DNA of 26,368 nt from the NCBI GenBank assembly GCA_002011215.1, contig MTML01000084.1, forward strand, positions 1-26,368, read 5' to 3'. A program made the position numbers and the translations under genes. This DNA is from Archaeoglobus sp. JdFR-24. Lineage in GTDB: Archaea; Halobacteriota; Archaeoglobi; Archaeoglobales; Archaeoglobaceae. The notes below the pieces were generated by a model. That model made no database searches. It was not told where the DNA came from and saw only the letters and a program-made list of their open reading frames with translations. Shown one piece after another: positions 8,630 to 17,930 of the stretch (the first letter of the stretch is position 1; every line of letters begins with the position of its first letter).

Positions 8630-8732
8630 CGCCGGGGGTGGGATTCGAACCCACGCGGGCAGAGCCCAATGGTTGTCCGCGCTTTCCGGGTCTGCTTAGC
8701 AGACCATCGCCTTACCACTCGGCAACCCCGGC
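8630..8732 (-). tRNA. tRNA-Ser (anticodon GCU) with a 22-nt bulge-helix-bulge intron
   Basis: Read on the minus strand, the acceptor arms GCCGGGG and CCCCGGC pair fully, with discriminator G (8630). The D-arm is GCC/GGC, the T-arm is GTGGG-TTCGAAT-CCCAC and a long variable arm pairs GGGC/GCCC, all typical of archaeal tRNA-Ser. The anticodon stem closes only if an intron is removed: ATGGT pairs with ACCAT, leaving the loop CTGCTAA with anticodon GCT. The intron is 8675-8696, between positions 37 and 38. The splice site is canonical: 3-nt bulges TAA and ACA flank a 4-bp helix CTGC/GCGG. The mature tRNA has 81 nt and CCA is not encoded. Confidence 0.93.
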
Positions 8733-8757
8733 AACCCATCATAGTTTAAACTCCGGA

Positions 8758-8765
8758 TTTTAAAA
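8758..8765 (-). promoter_or_regulatory. TATA box of the tRNA-Ser gene
   Basis: TTTTAAAA on the minus strand is centred 30 nt before the tRNA 5' end, the expected spacing for transcription starting close to the mature end. It is preceded by an A-rich BRE-like GCAAAAC. Confidence 0.5.
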
Positions 8766-8821
8766 GTTTTGCTAAGGCGGGTGGTTTAGATTTTCTTGAT
8801 GTGTTCACGATGTTAATACTT

Positions 8822-8859
8822 CTAATGTTAACCCTACCGCCTAATGTTAACCCTATCGC
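8822..8859 (+). repeat. Two tandem 19-bp repeats upstream of azlC
   Basis: CTAATGTTAACCCTACCGC (8822-8840) is followed directly by a copy (8841-8859) with a single C-to-T change. Each unit holds the 6-bp palindrome GTTAAC, spaced 19 bp apart, about two helical turns. A degenerate third copy (CGATGTTAATACTT) begins at 8808. The array ends 11 bp before the azlC TATA box, the position expected for an activator site or an upstream operator. Confidence 0.75.
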
Positions 8860-8870
8860 ACAGAACAGCT

Positions 8871-8878
8871 TTTATATA
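8871..8878 (+). promoter_or_regulatory. TATA box of azlCD, leaderless transcript
   Basis: TTTATATA is centred about 30 nt before the azlC ATG and no SD precedes the ATG, so the mRNA probably starts at or within a few bases of the start codon. Confidence 0.6.
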
Positions 8879-8904
8879 GCGGTAGTATTAATTCGACGAT
8901 CAGT

Positions 8905-9603
8905 ATGCATCATGAAGTTAAGTTAGCATTCAAACACTCTATGCCGGTTGTAGCTGGATACATACCTGTGGCGATGGCCTTTGGAGTTCTGGCGGAAAAA
9001 TATATCGGGCTACACTCAATCCTCATGTCTGCTACGGTGTTTGCAGGAGCGAGCCAGTTTGTGGCGCTTCAGATGATCATGACCTTAGCCTCCCCGTTTT
9101 TCATCATTTTCACAGTGTTCCTCATTAATTTGAGGCATATTCTTATGAGCAGTTATATCTCGGTATATCATTCAGAGCAGAGTTTGGTGAAGAAATGTCT
9201 GATAGCCTTCGGGTTAACAGATGAAACCTTTGCAATATCTAGTAAGGAATTAAAAGAAATAAACAATCGTTTCGGGTATCAGATAACTCTAAACACAGTA
9301 TGCTATTCATCCTGGATCCTGGGGACGTTAATGGGGGTATTTATCGGTCAGATTTTACCTTCCGGGCTTATCGGTGTTTTACCTTTCACATTAACAGCCC
9401 TTTTCCTGTACCTTCTCGTGGTAAATGTGAACAATAAAATAGATGTTTTTGTAGCAATTTTAGCAGGACTAATCTCCTTAGTCTTTTCTAGTGTACTTGT
9501 AGGCTGGAATATTCTTATCGCAACAATAATTGCCTGTTTTGCTGGTCGGGAGCTGGAAAAAAGGAGGGAAAAAAGGAGGAAAGCAAAGGGGAGAGTAGAA
9601 TGA
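8905..9603 (+). CDS. azlC: AzlC family branched-chain amino acid exporter, large subunit
   Basis: This 232-aa integral membrane protein has about six to seven hydrophobic segments. It carries the AzlC signature: PVVAGYIPVAMAFGVLA near the N-terminus, then ATVFAGASQFVALQM, and later FLINLRHILMS and AFGLTDETFA. With the small AzlD partner, such proteins export branched-chain amino acids or related compounds (in Bacillus AzlCD gives azaleucine resistance). The C-terminal tail is strongly basic (ELEKRREKRRKAKGR). The ATG is probably at the 5' end of the message because it lies about 30 nt from the TATA box and has no SD. The stop overlaps the azlD ATG by 4 nt. The substrate is inferred from the family. 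Confidence 0.9.
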   Translation: MHHEVKLAFKHSMPVVAGYIPVAMAFGVLAEKYIGLHSILMSATVFAGASQFVALQMIMTLASPFFIIFTVFLINLRHILMSSYISVYHSEQSLVKKCLIAFGLTDETFAISSKELKEINNRFGYQITLNTVCYSSWILGTLMGVFIGQILPSGLIGVLPFTLTALFLYLLVVNVNNKIDVFVAILAGLISLVFSSVLVGWNILIATIIACFAGRELEKRREKRRKAKGRVE

Positions 9604-9908
9604 ATCAGGGCTATGACACTCTGACTTTGATAATCATAATCTTAGGGATGTTTGCTGTGACTTATATCCCTAGAGTTATTCCCTTTTTTACTGCTAAGAA
9701 CCTGGAAAACTACACCTTTTTGAAATACATACCAGTTGCAATTTTCTCAAGTCTTGCAATTCCGGATGTTATGTTTCAAAATGGATCGTTTTCTCCTGAA
9801 AAAACACTTGCTGGCGTTTTAGCCGTGCTCATAGCTTTCAAATCAAGAAGAATGTTCATTACAATCGCTCTATCTGTTCTGTTTCTGTATCTCCTCACAT
9901 CTATCTGA
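9600..9908 (+). CDS. azlD: AzlD family branched-chain amino acid exporter, small subunit
   Basis: The 102-aa protein has about three to four hydrophobic segments and the AzlD (PF05437) signature: an N-terminal TM, then a conserved TYIPRVIPFF segment (residues 21-30), then FLKYIPVAIFSSLAIPDV. It is translationally coupled to azlC by an ATGA overlap and should form a complex with AzlC in the membrane. There is no obvious T-run after the stop, so some read-through toward the heat-shock operon is possible. Confidence 0.88.
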   Translation: MNQGYDTLTLIIIILGMFAVTYIPRVIPFFTAKNLENYTFLKYIPVAIFSSLAIPDVMFQNGSFSPEKTLAGVLAVLIAFKSRRMFITIALSVLFLYLLTSI

Positions 9909-9920
9909 TATACATACTTG

Positions 9921-9961
9921 CCGAAAAGTTTATATACTTCTATACTAACTTTATGTTAGTA
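9921..9961 (+). promoter_or_regulatory. Heat-shock promoter with HSR1-type operator
   Basis: A BRE (CCGAAAAG, 9921-9928) and a TATA (TTTATATAC, 9929-9937) are followed by the palindrome CTAAC-TTTAT-GTTAG (9945-9959), with 7-bp arms if extended to 9943-9961. The palindrome covers the expected transcription start, so bound repressor would block polymerase. CTAAC-N5-GTTAG is the site reported for the HSR1 regulator of A. fulgidus, which fits the gene it precedes and implies autoregulation. Confidence 0.88.
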
Positions 9962-9978
9962 ACGTAAGGGTGATAACC

Positions 9979-10668
9979 TTGACCTCGGATGTTGGCACGG
10001 TACTTGAAGTCCTCGGAAATGAAAGCAGGAGAAAAATTCTCTCCTTACTATCAAAAAAGCCATGTTATGTGAGTGAGATATCATATGCTCTCAAAATGGC
10101 ACCAAAGGCCGTGCTGGAACATCTTGAGAAACTTGAAAGGGCTGGTTTGATAAATAGCTATGAGGATGGACGGAGGAGGTATTTCTATATTTACAAGAAC
10201 CTCAGGCTGGAAATTTCAATAACTCCACACACCTTCCAGACAAATTTGCTTCAGCAGGAAATCGATGATCTTGATAAAACCCTGAAAGATGCCTTCAGGT
10301 TGTTTCAAGATATACGAAGTAGCACTTCGAAGGTAATGAAAGACACAGTCACTGAAATCTACAGGAATTTGAAGGATATGGAAGAGATACAAAAAAAGTT
10401 CTCTTTGATTCAGGGATATATAGCGTCAAGAGCAAGCGAGATATTCGATCATTTCCTCGATGAGGTCGAGAGATGCATAGAGGACGAATATGAGAGGATC
10501 GCTTTACTTGGACTCTCAAAGGGAGCGACTAAGGTGTCAGAGATAGCTGAAGAATTCGGTCTTCCGTATCTGGAGGTTAAGAAGGCGATTGAAAAGTTGA
10601 AGAAAAAAGGTGTAGTGGAGGAAATAAACAAAAATGATAGTATTGAGTTTATAATAAAATGTCGATAA
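9979..10668 (+). CDS. HSR1-like heat-shock transcription regulator
   Basis: This DNA-binding protein has 229 aa from TTG 9979. I choose TTG because AAGGGTGAT (9966-9974) sits 4 nt upstream; the in-frame GTG 9970 lies inside that SD. The N-terminal ArsR-type winged helix (about residues 5-75: NESRRKILSLL, then a recognition-helix region ALKMAPKAVLEHLEKLERAG) is followed by a charged helical middle, probably coiled coil, and a second HTH-like C-terminal segment (VSEIAEEFGLPYLEVKKAI). It is the first gene of the operon with cdc48 and hsp20, and its promoter carries the HSR1 palindrome. By analogy with A. fulgidus it represses the operon at normal temperature. Confidence 0.88.
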   Translation: MTSDVGTVLEVLGNESRRKILSLLSKKPCYVSEISYALKMAPKAVLEHLEKLERAGLINSYEDGRRRYFYIYKNLRLEISITPHTFQTNLLQQEIDDLDKTLKDAFRLFQDIRSSTSKVMKDTVTEIYRNLKDMEEIQKKFSLIQGYIASRASEIFDHFLDEVERCIEDEYERIALLGLSKGATKVSEIAEEFGLPYLEVKKAIEKLKKKGVVEEINKNDSIEFIIKCR

Positions 10669-10672
10669 TTAA

Positions 10673-12892
<2,220 letters not shown>

Positions 12893-12957
12893 AGCTTGAT
12901 TGAATATTTAATTTGATCTGCTAAATCGAAAAATTTGGGAAAAGGAGGTGATGGTTT

Positions 12958-13506
12958 ATGACCTGGAGAAGGAGGAAAAGGGACAAGGATTGGGATGACA
13001 TTTTCGATGAAATGTTTGACATGCTTAGATTCCCTTTCGGCGAGGAATTTGACGAGATATTCAGGAAGATAACAAGGGACTTTAATGAGATCTTTAGAAC
13101 TTTACCAGGAGAAAACAGACCATTTGTCAGAGGTTTCTCTATAAGGATAGGTCCTGATGGAAAACCTGAGATCAAAGAATTCGGTACCAAATTTGAGGCA
13201 ATGAGGGGTGAAACAGGGATCGAGGAGAGGAAACCACTGATAGATGTCATGGAAACCGATGAAGAGGTCCATGTCATCGCTGAGATGCCTGGAGTTAACA
13301 AGGAAGATATTGATTTGAACGCATCAGAGAAAAGCCTTGAAATAAAGGCTGAAGGAGAAAACAGAAAGTATTATGAGACAGTTGAACTTCCTGCTGAAGT
13401 CGATCCCGATTCCGCTAAAGCGAGATACAACAATGGAGTTCTTGAGGTCGTCCTGAAGAAAAAGTATCCAAAGAAAGAGGAGAAAAAGAAAGTTAAAATC
13501 GAGTGA
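12958..13506 (+). CDS. hsp20: Small heat shock protein, Hsp20 family
   Basis: This ATP-independent chaperone binds unfolding proteins. It has 182 aa, with a long N-terminal arm (1-92) rich in charged and Phe residues. The alpha-crystallin domain (about 93-168) contains DEEVHVIAEMPGVNKEDI and the signature ARYNNGVLEVVLKK. The C-terminal tail is very basic and ends with VKI (179-181), matching the [IV]-x-[IV] motif used for oligomer assembly. The start follows a near-perfect SD (GGAGGTGAT, 12944-12952). It is 65 nt downstream of cdc48 in the same operon, so heat induction through the HSR1 site is expected. Confidence 0.95.
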   Translation: MTWRRRKRDKDWDDIFDEMFDMLRFPFGEEFDEIFRKITRDFNEIFRTLPGENRPFVRGFSIRIGPDGKPEIKEFGTKFEAMRGETGIEERKPLIDVMETDEEVHVIAEMPGVNKEDIDLNASEKSLEIKAEGENRKYYETVELPAEVDPDSAKARYNNGVLEVVLKKKYPKKEEKKKVKIE

Positions 13507-13534
13507 AACTGACTATTAAAAATCTATGTGGGAA

Positions 13535-13556
13535 TTTTTTACTTTTTATATTTTTT
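13535..13556 (+). terminator. T-rich terminator of the heat-shock operon
   Basis: Three T-runs (6, 5 and 6 residues) lie within 22 nt, starting about 30 nt after the hsp20 stop. This multi-T pattern suits intrinsic archaeal termination and separates the operon from the convergent orc1/cdc6 gene. Confidence 0.6.
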
Positions 13557-13576
13557 ACAAACTTTTAAATTCTAAA

Positions 13577-14833
13577 TTAAAATATAGTTTCAGATTCGAA
13601 AAGATCGAGTGATATGGTATTTCTTATTGTGCTTTCGGCTTTTGAGAGTAGTTCAAGTCTGTAATCCTCTAATATGACTTTTTTAACTGGCTTAACTGGC
13701 ACATCAAGCTTGATCTCCCTGGTTCTCCCGTATCTCCCTTTTGATATTACTATGGAATTCAGTATTCCAAGCATGTCGAGCTCTGAGATTAGATCACTTA
13801 TTCTTCTCTGGGTAAGCACATCCAGGCCAACCCTTTTGCACAATGATTTATAAATTGTATAGACCTCACCGGTGGTAAATTTTCTTCTTCCCATCTCTGA
13901 CAGCAAAATCATCCCGAAAAGCAACACCTTGTTTTGGGTTGGAAGAGTTCTAACAACTTCCATTACGTGATCGGACTCGATTTTCTTAACGGCCTTTTTC
14001 ACATGCTCTTTTGTTACTTTGCTATCACCCTCTCTTTCGGCAATCTCACCGCTCACTCTAAGGAGATCGAGGGCTTTTCGAGCATCTCCATGTTCCTGTG
14101 CGGCAAGTGCAGCACAGAAGGGAATTACCTCCTCGTCAAGAACATCGTCCATGAAAGCTATACTCGCTCTCTGGGCTAGTATATCCTGAAGCTGCTCGGC
14201 ATTATAAGGCGGGAAAACTATCTCTTCCTCACTTAGAGAGCTGATTACCCTTGGATCTAAAAAGTTCTTGAACTTCAAATCGTTTGAGATGCCAATCATA
14301 CTTACCCTTGCCCTCTCAAGCTCGGAATTGATCCTGGAGAGGTTGTAAAGAACATCATCTCCCTTCTTTACGAGCTTATCGATTTCATCGAGCACGATTA
14401 TAATCGTCTGAGAGCATACATCTATGGCTCTCCTCACCTCTTCATAAACCTGATCTGTTGGCCATCCGGTCATGGGGACGTTCTTTCCCAGCACTTTAGC
14501 TAGTGTGGCGAGAACTCTGTATTGGGTGTCTATGATTTCACAGTTCAGATAATGCACAAAACATTTTGAGTTGTACTTTATACTGAACTTTTCAAGCTCC
14601 CTGCCAACGAATTTAACTGTTGCAGTTTTTCCTGTTCCAGTCTTACCGTAGATAAGTATATTTGAAGGCGTCTCTCCTTTTAAAGCAGAAACAAGGATAG
14701 ACGCAAGATTTTCTATTTGTTCTTTCCTGTGAGGGAGATATTCTGGAGTATAGGAGTGTCTCAACACATCTCTGTTCCTGAAAATCTTCTGAGAATTAAG
14801 AATGTTCTCGAAAATGTTTTTATCATGAATCAT
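13577..14833 (-). CDS. cdc6: Orc1/Cdc6 replication initiator ATPase
   Basis: This AAA+ protein binds origin repeats and helps load the MCM helicase. I choose ATG 14833 (418 aa), because AGGTGAT lies 3 nt upstream; the frame is open to ATG 14854, before that SD. Walker A is GKTGTGKT (63-70) and Walker B is VLDEIDK with Asp149 and Glu150. A sensor region reads GISNDLKF. The last 130 residues form a winged-helix domain (KRVGLDVLTQRRISDLISEL). Members of this family often sit next to an origin; the AT-rich region upstream holds only one weak origin-box-like match, so I do not call an origin. Confidence 0.95.
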   Translation of the reverse strand: MIHDKNIFENILNSQKIFRNRDVLRHSYTPEYLPHRKEQIENLASILVSALKGETPSNILIYGKTGTGKTATVKFVGRELEKFSIKYNSKCFVHYLNCEIIDTQYRVLATLAKVLGKNVPMTGWPTDQVYEEVRRAIDVCSQTIIIVLDEIDKLVKKGDDVLYNLSRINSELERARVSMIGISNDLKFKNFLDPRVISSLSEEEIVFPPYNAEQLQDILAQRASIAFMDDVLDEEVIPFCAALAAQEHGDARKALDLLRVSGEIAEREGDSKVTKEHVKKAVKKIESDHVMEVVRTLPTQNKVLLFGMILLSEMGRRKFTTGEVYTIYKSLCKRVGLDVLTQRRISDLISELDMLGILNSIVISKGRYGRTREIKLDVPVKPVKKVILEDYRLELLSKAESTIRNTISLDLFESETIF

Positions 14834-15250
14834 AACATCACCTGCGAAAGGCATTTCTTATTGAACTCTCCTCTTTAAGAATTTTACCATTTTACCTTTA
14901 ATTTATTTATATGAGAATATTAGCTTTTAGAGAAATTTTATTTCATTGAGATATTCATTAAAAAATGCTTAACACCTTAACTTAATTATTTTTAATTATA
15001 GAACCCCATTACTTCATCTGGAAACTTTGTATAAAATTTATAGAGGACCTGTAGTTTTTTATTTTGAATTTTGGTAAATCATAGTGTTTCTTCAATGGAT
15101 AAAATCCGAAAAATGTCTTTGTCATTTCCAAATCTCTTTTTCTTTCATTCGTTGCTCCATTAATACTCTCAAAACCCTCTTTTAATATTGCATCCAGGAT
15201 CTTCCTGTTAAATACCTGGGATTGCTTCAAGCTCTTCCTGTGTTATTTTT
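14834..15250. other. AT-rich region between orc1/cdc6 and the radical SAM gene
   Basis: The part next to orc1/cdc6 (14855-15000) is extremely A/T-rich and holds its probable promoter: on the minus strand ATATAAATAAATTAAAGG at about 14895-14912. The sequence CTTCATCTGGAAAC (15012-15025) contains the TGGAAAC core of archaeal origin recognition boxes, but it is a single copy without the usual G-run. The remainder looks like decayed coding sequence and is described separately. I see no RNA gene. Confidence 0.45.
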
Positions 15251-15257
15251 TTATGGG
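14992..15257 (-). pseudogene. Possible frameshifted 3' remainder of the radical SAM gene
   Basis: Just past the radical SAM stop the minus strand reads, in the +1 frame, HKKITQEELEAIPGI and then stops. ELEAIPGI looks like the first part of a helix-hairpin-helix, and COG1031 proteins carry such a motif at their C-terminus. Removing one C from the CCC at 15255-15257 would join PLN directly to this segment. After a second +1 shift, a 73-codon frame with a TTG start (15009-15230) continues NRKILDAILKEGFESINGAT and onward. A third frame then reads LYKFYTKFPDEVMGFYN to a stop at 14992. This chain suggests coding sequence broken by indels or sequencing errors. I do not recognise the part after IPGI; it may instead be a separate gene remnant. 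Confidence 0.4.
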
Positions 15258-16738
15258 TTTAGAGGATATTTAACGGCGGTTAAACTCCTCACCCCATAAT
15301 CTGTCACTCTAACGTCAATAAACTGGTTTCTTTCGTATTTTCCGATGATACCTATTAACAGGGGATAACTTGCGAGCTGTCTTCCAAACGTAATTTTCCC
15401 TTCTATGACTTCACATCTGACATCAGTAATTTTTCTGCCAACCGGGATCATTTTTTTGAGGATCACCCTATCTATATTGTCCCTCACCTTCTTCTTGAAT
15501 ATCCTGAATTGATTCTTATGCTTTTTCACTATCTTTTCTCCAATCTTCTCCATCGGTGTTCCTGGAAAAACTTTGACCTGTCTTATATTTATCCTCCGTA
15601 AAAATAGATTTCTTTCAAGAATTTCCTTGAGGAAATGATAATTTTCTTCAAATGTCTCTCTGGTTTCGCCTTTCAAACCGCCCACAAAATTCAAGCCGGG
15701 TAAAAAACAGGGAAGGCCATTGTATCCAGTTTGTCTTCCATAGGCATTGATCATCTCTATTGCCATCAGAACCTCTTCTGGAGTTGCAGCAAGTCTGTTC
15801 TTTCTGATAACCTTCTCATCGGCACTTTCAAGCCCCATCGCAGCTATATTTCCTGGAGTCTGATATACTACAATGGTTTTAATTATATCCTTGCACTCTT
15901 CGGGCCACTCAGCAATTGTTTTCGGATTGACATTGTCAAGATGAAGGGTTTTGATTTTAGGACATCTTCTCCATATCTCTCTATGGAAGTTTTTGATCAT
16001 CTCTGGATTGGGCCTTGGCACATCTGTGCTGGAGTCTGCCATATATGTGAAAAAGTCAGTTTGATTTCCGAGTCTGAAGTATCTGCACCCATTTCTGTAG
16101 AGAGCATGAATTTCATCGATCACGGCTGAGGGAGACCTCATAGAAGGTTCTCCATGAATCCTTTCGATGCAGAATGAACACTTTCTCCAGTAACATCCTT
16201 TATAGGTCTCTATTTCGCACATGATATTTGGAAAATCTGGATGCTGTCGCACAACCTCTGCTCCGAGAATGCTGAACTCGTTTACGAGATCTCTTTTATT
16301 TTCTTTTTTAATTTCTCTCCTGAAAAAATTTTGCAGATATTCTAAAAGCTCTCTTTCAAAGGGGAAATCCAGGATTTCGTATCCTTCAAGCCTTTTTTTA
16401 TCTTTTGCAGTCATCTCAAGAACAATGGGACCAGCAAGAATTTTTTCAGCAGGTTTGTTTACGGGAAAGAGGTTTGATAATTCCCTGAGGCTCAATGGTT
16501 CTCCACCCAGATATTTTCCGGGAACTGCCATACCAGCAATTACAATGAGCAGATCGAAATCTCGCAACCTCTTTTTCAACTGATAATCTCTTCTGAGGGT
16601 ATCTATTGTCAGATATAGGGCATGCACTCCAAATTTCTTAAGCATGCCGTAAATGTATCGAGGATAGGGTGAGATGTATGGAGGAACACCAAGACATGAA
16701 GGTTCATCAACATAACCGTCTATTATGGCGATTTTCAT
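15251..16738 (-). CDS. Radical SAM protein of the COG1031 type
   Basis: The protein has 495 aa. The N-terminus (MKIAIIDGYVDEPSCLGVPP, then YISPYPRYIYG) and a B12-binding-like Rossmann region up to about residue 135 match uncharacterised archaeal COG1031 radical SAM proteins. The Fe-S cluster cysteines are 182, 187 and 190 in GCYWRKCSFC, a CX4CX2C spacing instead of the usual CX3CX2C. A SAM-binding-type strand (CRYFRLGNQTDF) and GLESADEKVI follow. Homologues normally continue into a helix-hairpin-helix; here the frame stops after AVKYPLNP and HhH-like sequence follows in another frame, so the gene is probably truncated by a frameshift. The substrate is unknown. Confidence 0.82.
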   Translation of the reverse strand: MKIAIIDGYVDEPSCLGVPPYISPYPRYIYGMLKKFGVHALYLTIDTLRRDYQLKKRLRDFDLLIVIAGMAVPGKYLGGEPLSLRELSNLFPVNKPAEKILAGPIVLEMTAKDKKRLEGYEILDFPFERELLEYLQNFFRREIKKENKRDLVNEFSILGAEVVRQHPDFPNIMCEIETYKGCYWRKCSFCIERIHGEPSMRSPSAVIDEIHALYRNGCRYFRLGNQTDFFTYMADSSTDVPRPNPEMIKNFHREIWRRCPKIKTLHLDNVNPKTIAEWPEECKDIIKTIVVYQTPGNIAAMGLESADEKVIRKNRLAATPEEVLMAIEMINAYGRQTGYNGLPCFLPGLNFVGGLKGETRETFEENYHFLKEILERNLFLRRINIRQVKVFPGTPMEKIGEKIVKKHKNQFRIFKKKVRDNIDRVILKKMIPVGRKITDVRCEVIEGKITFGRQLASYPLLIGIIGKYERNQFIDVRVTDYGVRSLTAVKYPLNP

Positions 16739-16789
16739 GGTACGATTAAATTATGTTAATTCTGAAATTTCAGCCAATGTACTTTAACC

Positions 16790-17788
16790 TCAATCCCCTC
16801 TTTGAATCTTTGCATGACCACCTATAATCGAGCTGTTGAGTTCGAGGTTTCTTATCTCACAGTGCTCATCTATTATGCTCCGCCAGACCTTTGTTTTCCT
16901 TATCACCACACCGTCAAAAATTACTGATTCGCTCACATCCGAGTTTTCGATTTTACAGTCCTCTCCAATATATGCGAACGGTCCTATTATAGAACGTCCC
17001 TTTATTTCTGTGCCACCCTCGATAACAACGGGTTTTATTATTTTGGATATTTTGTCTATTTTGGCATCTCCAATATGGTGCTCCATGTAAAATTTGAGTG
17101 CTTCAATGTACGAATCCGGGTTTCCAACGTCATACCAGTTGCCATTGGAGAAGGGATACCCGTAAACACTCGATTTCTGACATAGATAGGATATGAAATC
17201 TCCGAGATTGTCATATTTTTTAAATGAATCAACGTATTCAATGAGCAGATCAACAGCTTCTCTTGTTAATGCATATATACCAATTCCCACAAGTGTGGAG
17301 GGTGGTTTTTCTGGTTTTTCAAGGAATCTGGTGATCCTTTCACCATTAAGATGAGCAACTCCGTATCTGGAAGCAAGTTCGTAATCCCCCACATCGTAAA
17401 GCGCAGTAACTGAAGAATTTTTTTTCCTGTAGTAGTTTAGAAAATCTTCAAGATCGAATGAAAATAGATTATCCCCAGCGATCACAAAAAGATCATCATC
17501 GATTTCTCTTGCGATTTCTGCCAGAGCTTTAACAGCTCCCAGTTTTTCCTCCTCTTTAAGTGTCTCTTCCACAATAAGCTCGATGTCCTTGTTTGAACTC
17601 CATCTGCGAAAGTCCTCCTCAAAACGTTTATTGGTGGACACTATAATCGGGTAACCAAACTTTCTGACCTTATCATAGATATAGTCAATAATTTTTTTCC
17701 TTCCAATGGGTAGGAGAGGTTTGGGTTTTGTTTTTGTGATTGGCCAGAGTCTTGTTGCATACCCTCCAGCCATTATTATGATTTTCAT
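16790..17788 (-). CDS. Sugar-phosphate nucleotidyltransferase
   Basis: The 332-aa protein has the NTP-transferase signature MAGGYATRLWPITKTKPKPL (residues 6-25) followed by LPIG, which binds NTP and sugar 1-phosphate. A catalytic-site aspartate lies in VIAGDNLFSFD. The C-terminal part (about 245-330) has hexapeptide repeats (VVIEGGTEIKGRSIIGPFA, IGEDCKIENSDVSESVIFDG) forming a left-handed beta helix. It makes an NDP-sugar for glycan or lipid synthesis; glucose-1-phosphate thymidylyl- or uridylyltransferase or mannose-1-phosphate guanylyltransferase are all possible. A TATA 26 nt before the ATG and no SD suggest a leaderless mRNA. Confidence 0.88.
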   Translation of the reverse strand: MKIIIMAGGYATRLWPITKTKPKPLLPIGRKKIIDYIYDKVRKFGYPIIVSTNKRFEEDFRRWSSNKDIELIVEETLKEEEKLGAVKALAEIAREIDDDLFVIAGDNLFSFDLEDFLNYYRKKNSSVTALYDVGDYELASRYGVAHLNGERITRFLEKPEKPPSTLVGIGIYALTREAVDLLIEYVDSFKKYDNLGDFISYLCQKSSVYGYPFSNGNWYDVGNPDSYIEALKFYMEHHIGDAKIDKISKIIKPVVIEGGTEIKGRSIIGPFAYIGEDCKIENSDVSESVIFDGVVIRKTKVWRSIIDEHCEIRNLELNSSIIGGHAKIQRGD

Positions 17789-17808
17789 ATTTTGCGGAGA
17801 GAAACCAT

Positions 17809-17820
17809 GGTTTAAATATG
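17809..17820 (-). promoter_or_regulatory. TATA box of the nucleotidyltransferase gene, leaderless
   Basis: CATATTTAAACC on the minus strand is centred about 26 nt before ATG 17788, so transcription should begin at or very near the start codon, which has no SD. Confidence 0.5.
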
Positions 17821-17865
17821 TTACTTGAACGTGCTTTTGTGAGTATACATAGATATTATTTGCTC

Positions 17866-17901
17866 GGTTATGTAAATATGACCAAAAATGTATTATATAA
17901 T
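17866..17901 (+). promoter_or_regulatory. Promoter and candidate operator of the Lrp-like gene
   Basis: An imperfect inverted repeat GGTTAT-N6-ATGACC (17866-17883, one mismatch in the 6-bp arms) lies just upstream of a TATA (TATTATATAAT, 17891-17901). Lrp-family proteins often bind such sites near their own promoter; autoregulation is inferred only from position. Confidence 0.4.
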
Positions 17902-17930
17902 ATCGTTATTTTGACTTTCAAGGTGGTTAA

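Noticed and set aside
8630..8732. Reading the tRNA as intron-free with stem GGTCT/AGACC and anticodon UAA (Leu)
   Set aside because: Position 33 would be C rather than T, two extra bases would sit before the stem, and the discriminator is G (Ser), not A (Leu). The intron model fixes all three.
12893..12957. A separate hsp20 promoter (GAATATTTAAT) between cdc48 and hsp20
   Set aside because: It is A/T-rich but has no clear BRE and no HSR1 palindrome; cotranscription from the upstream promoter is the simpler reading.
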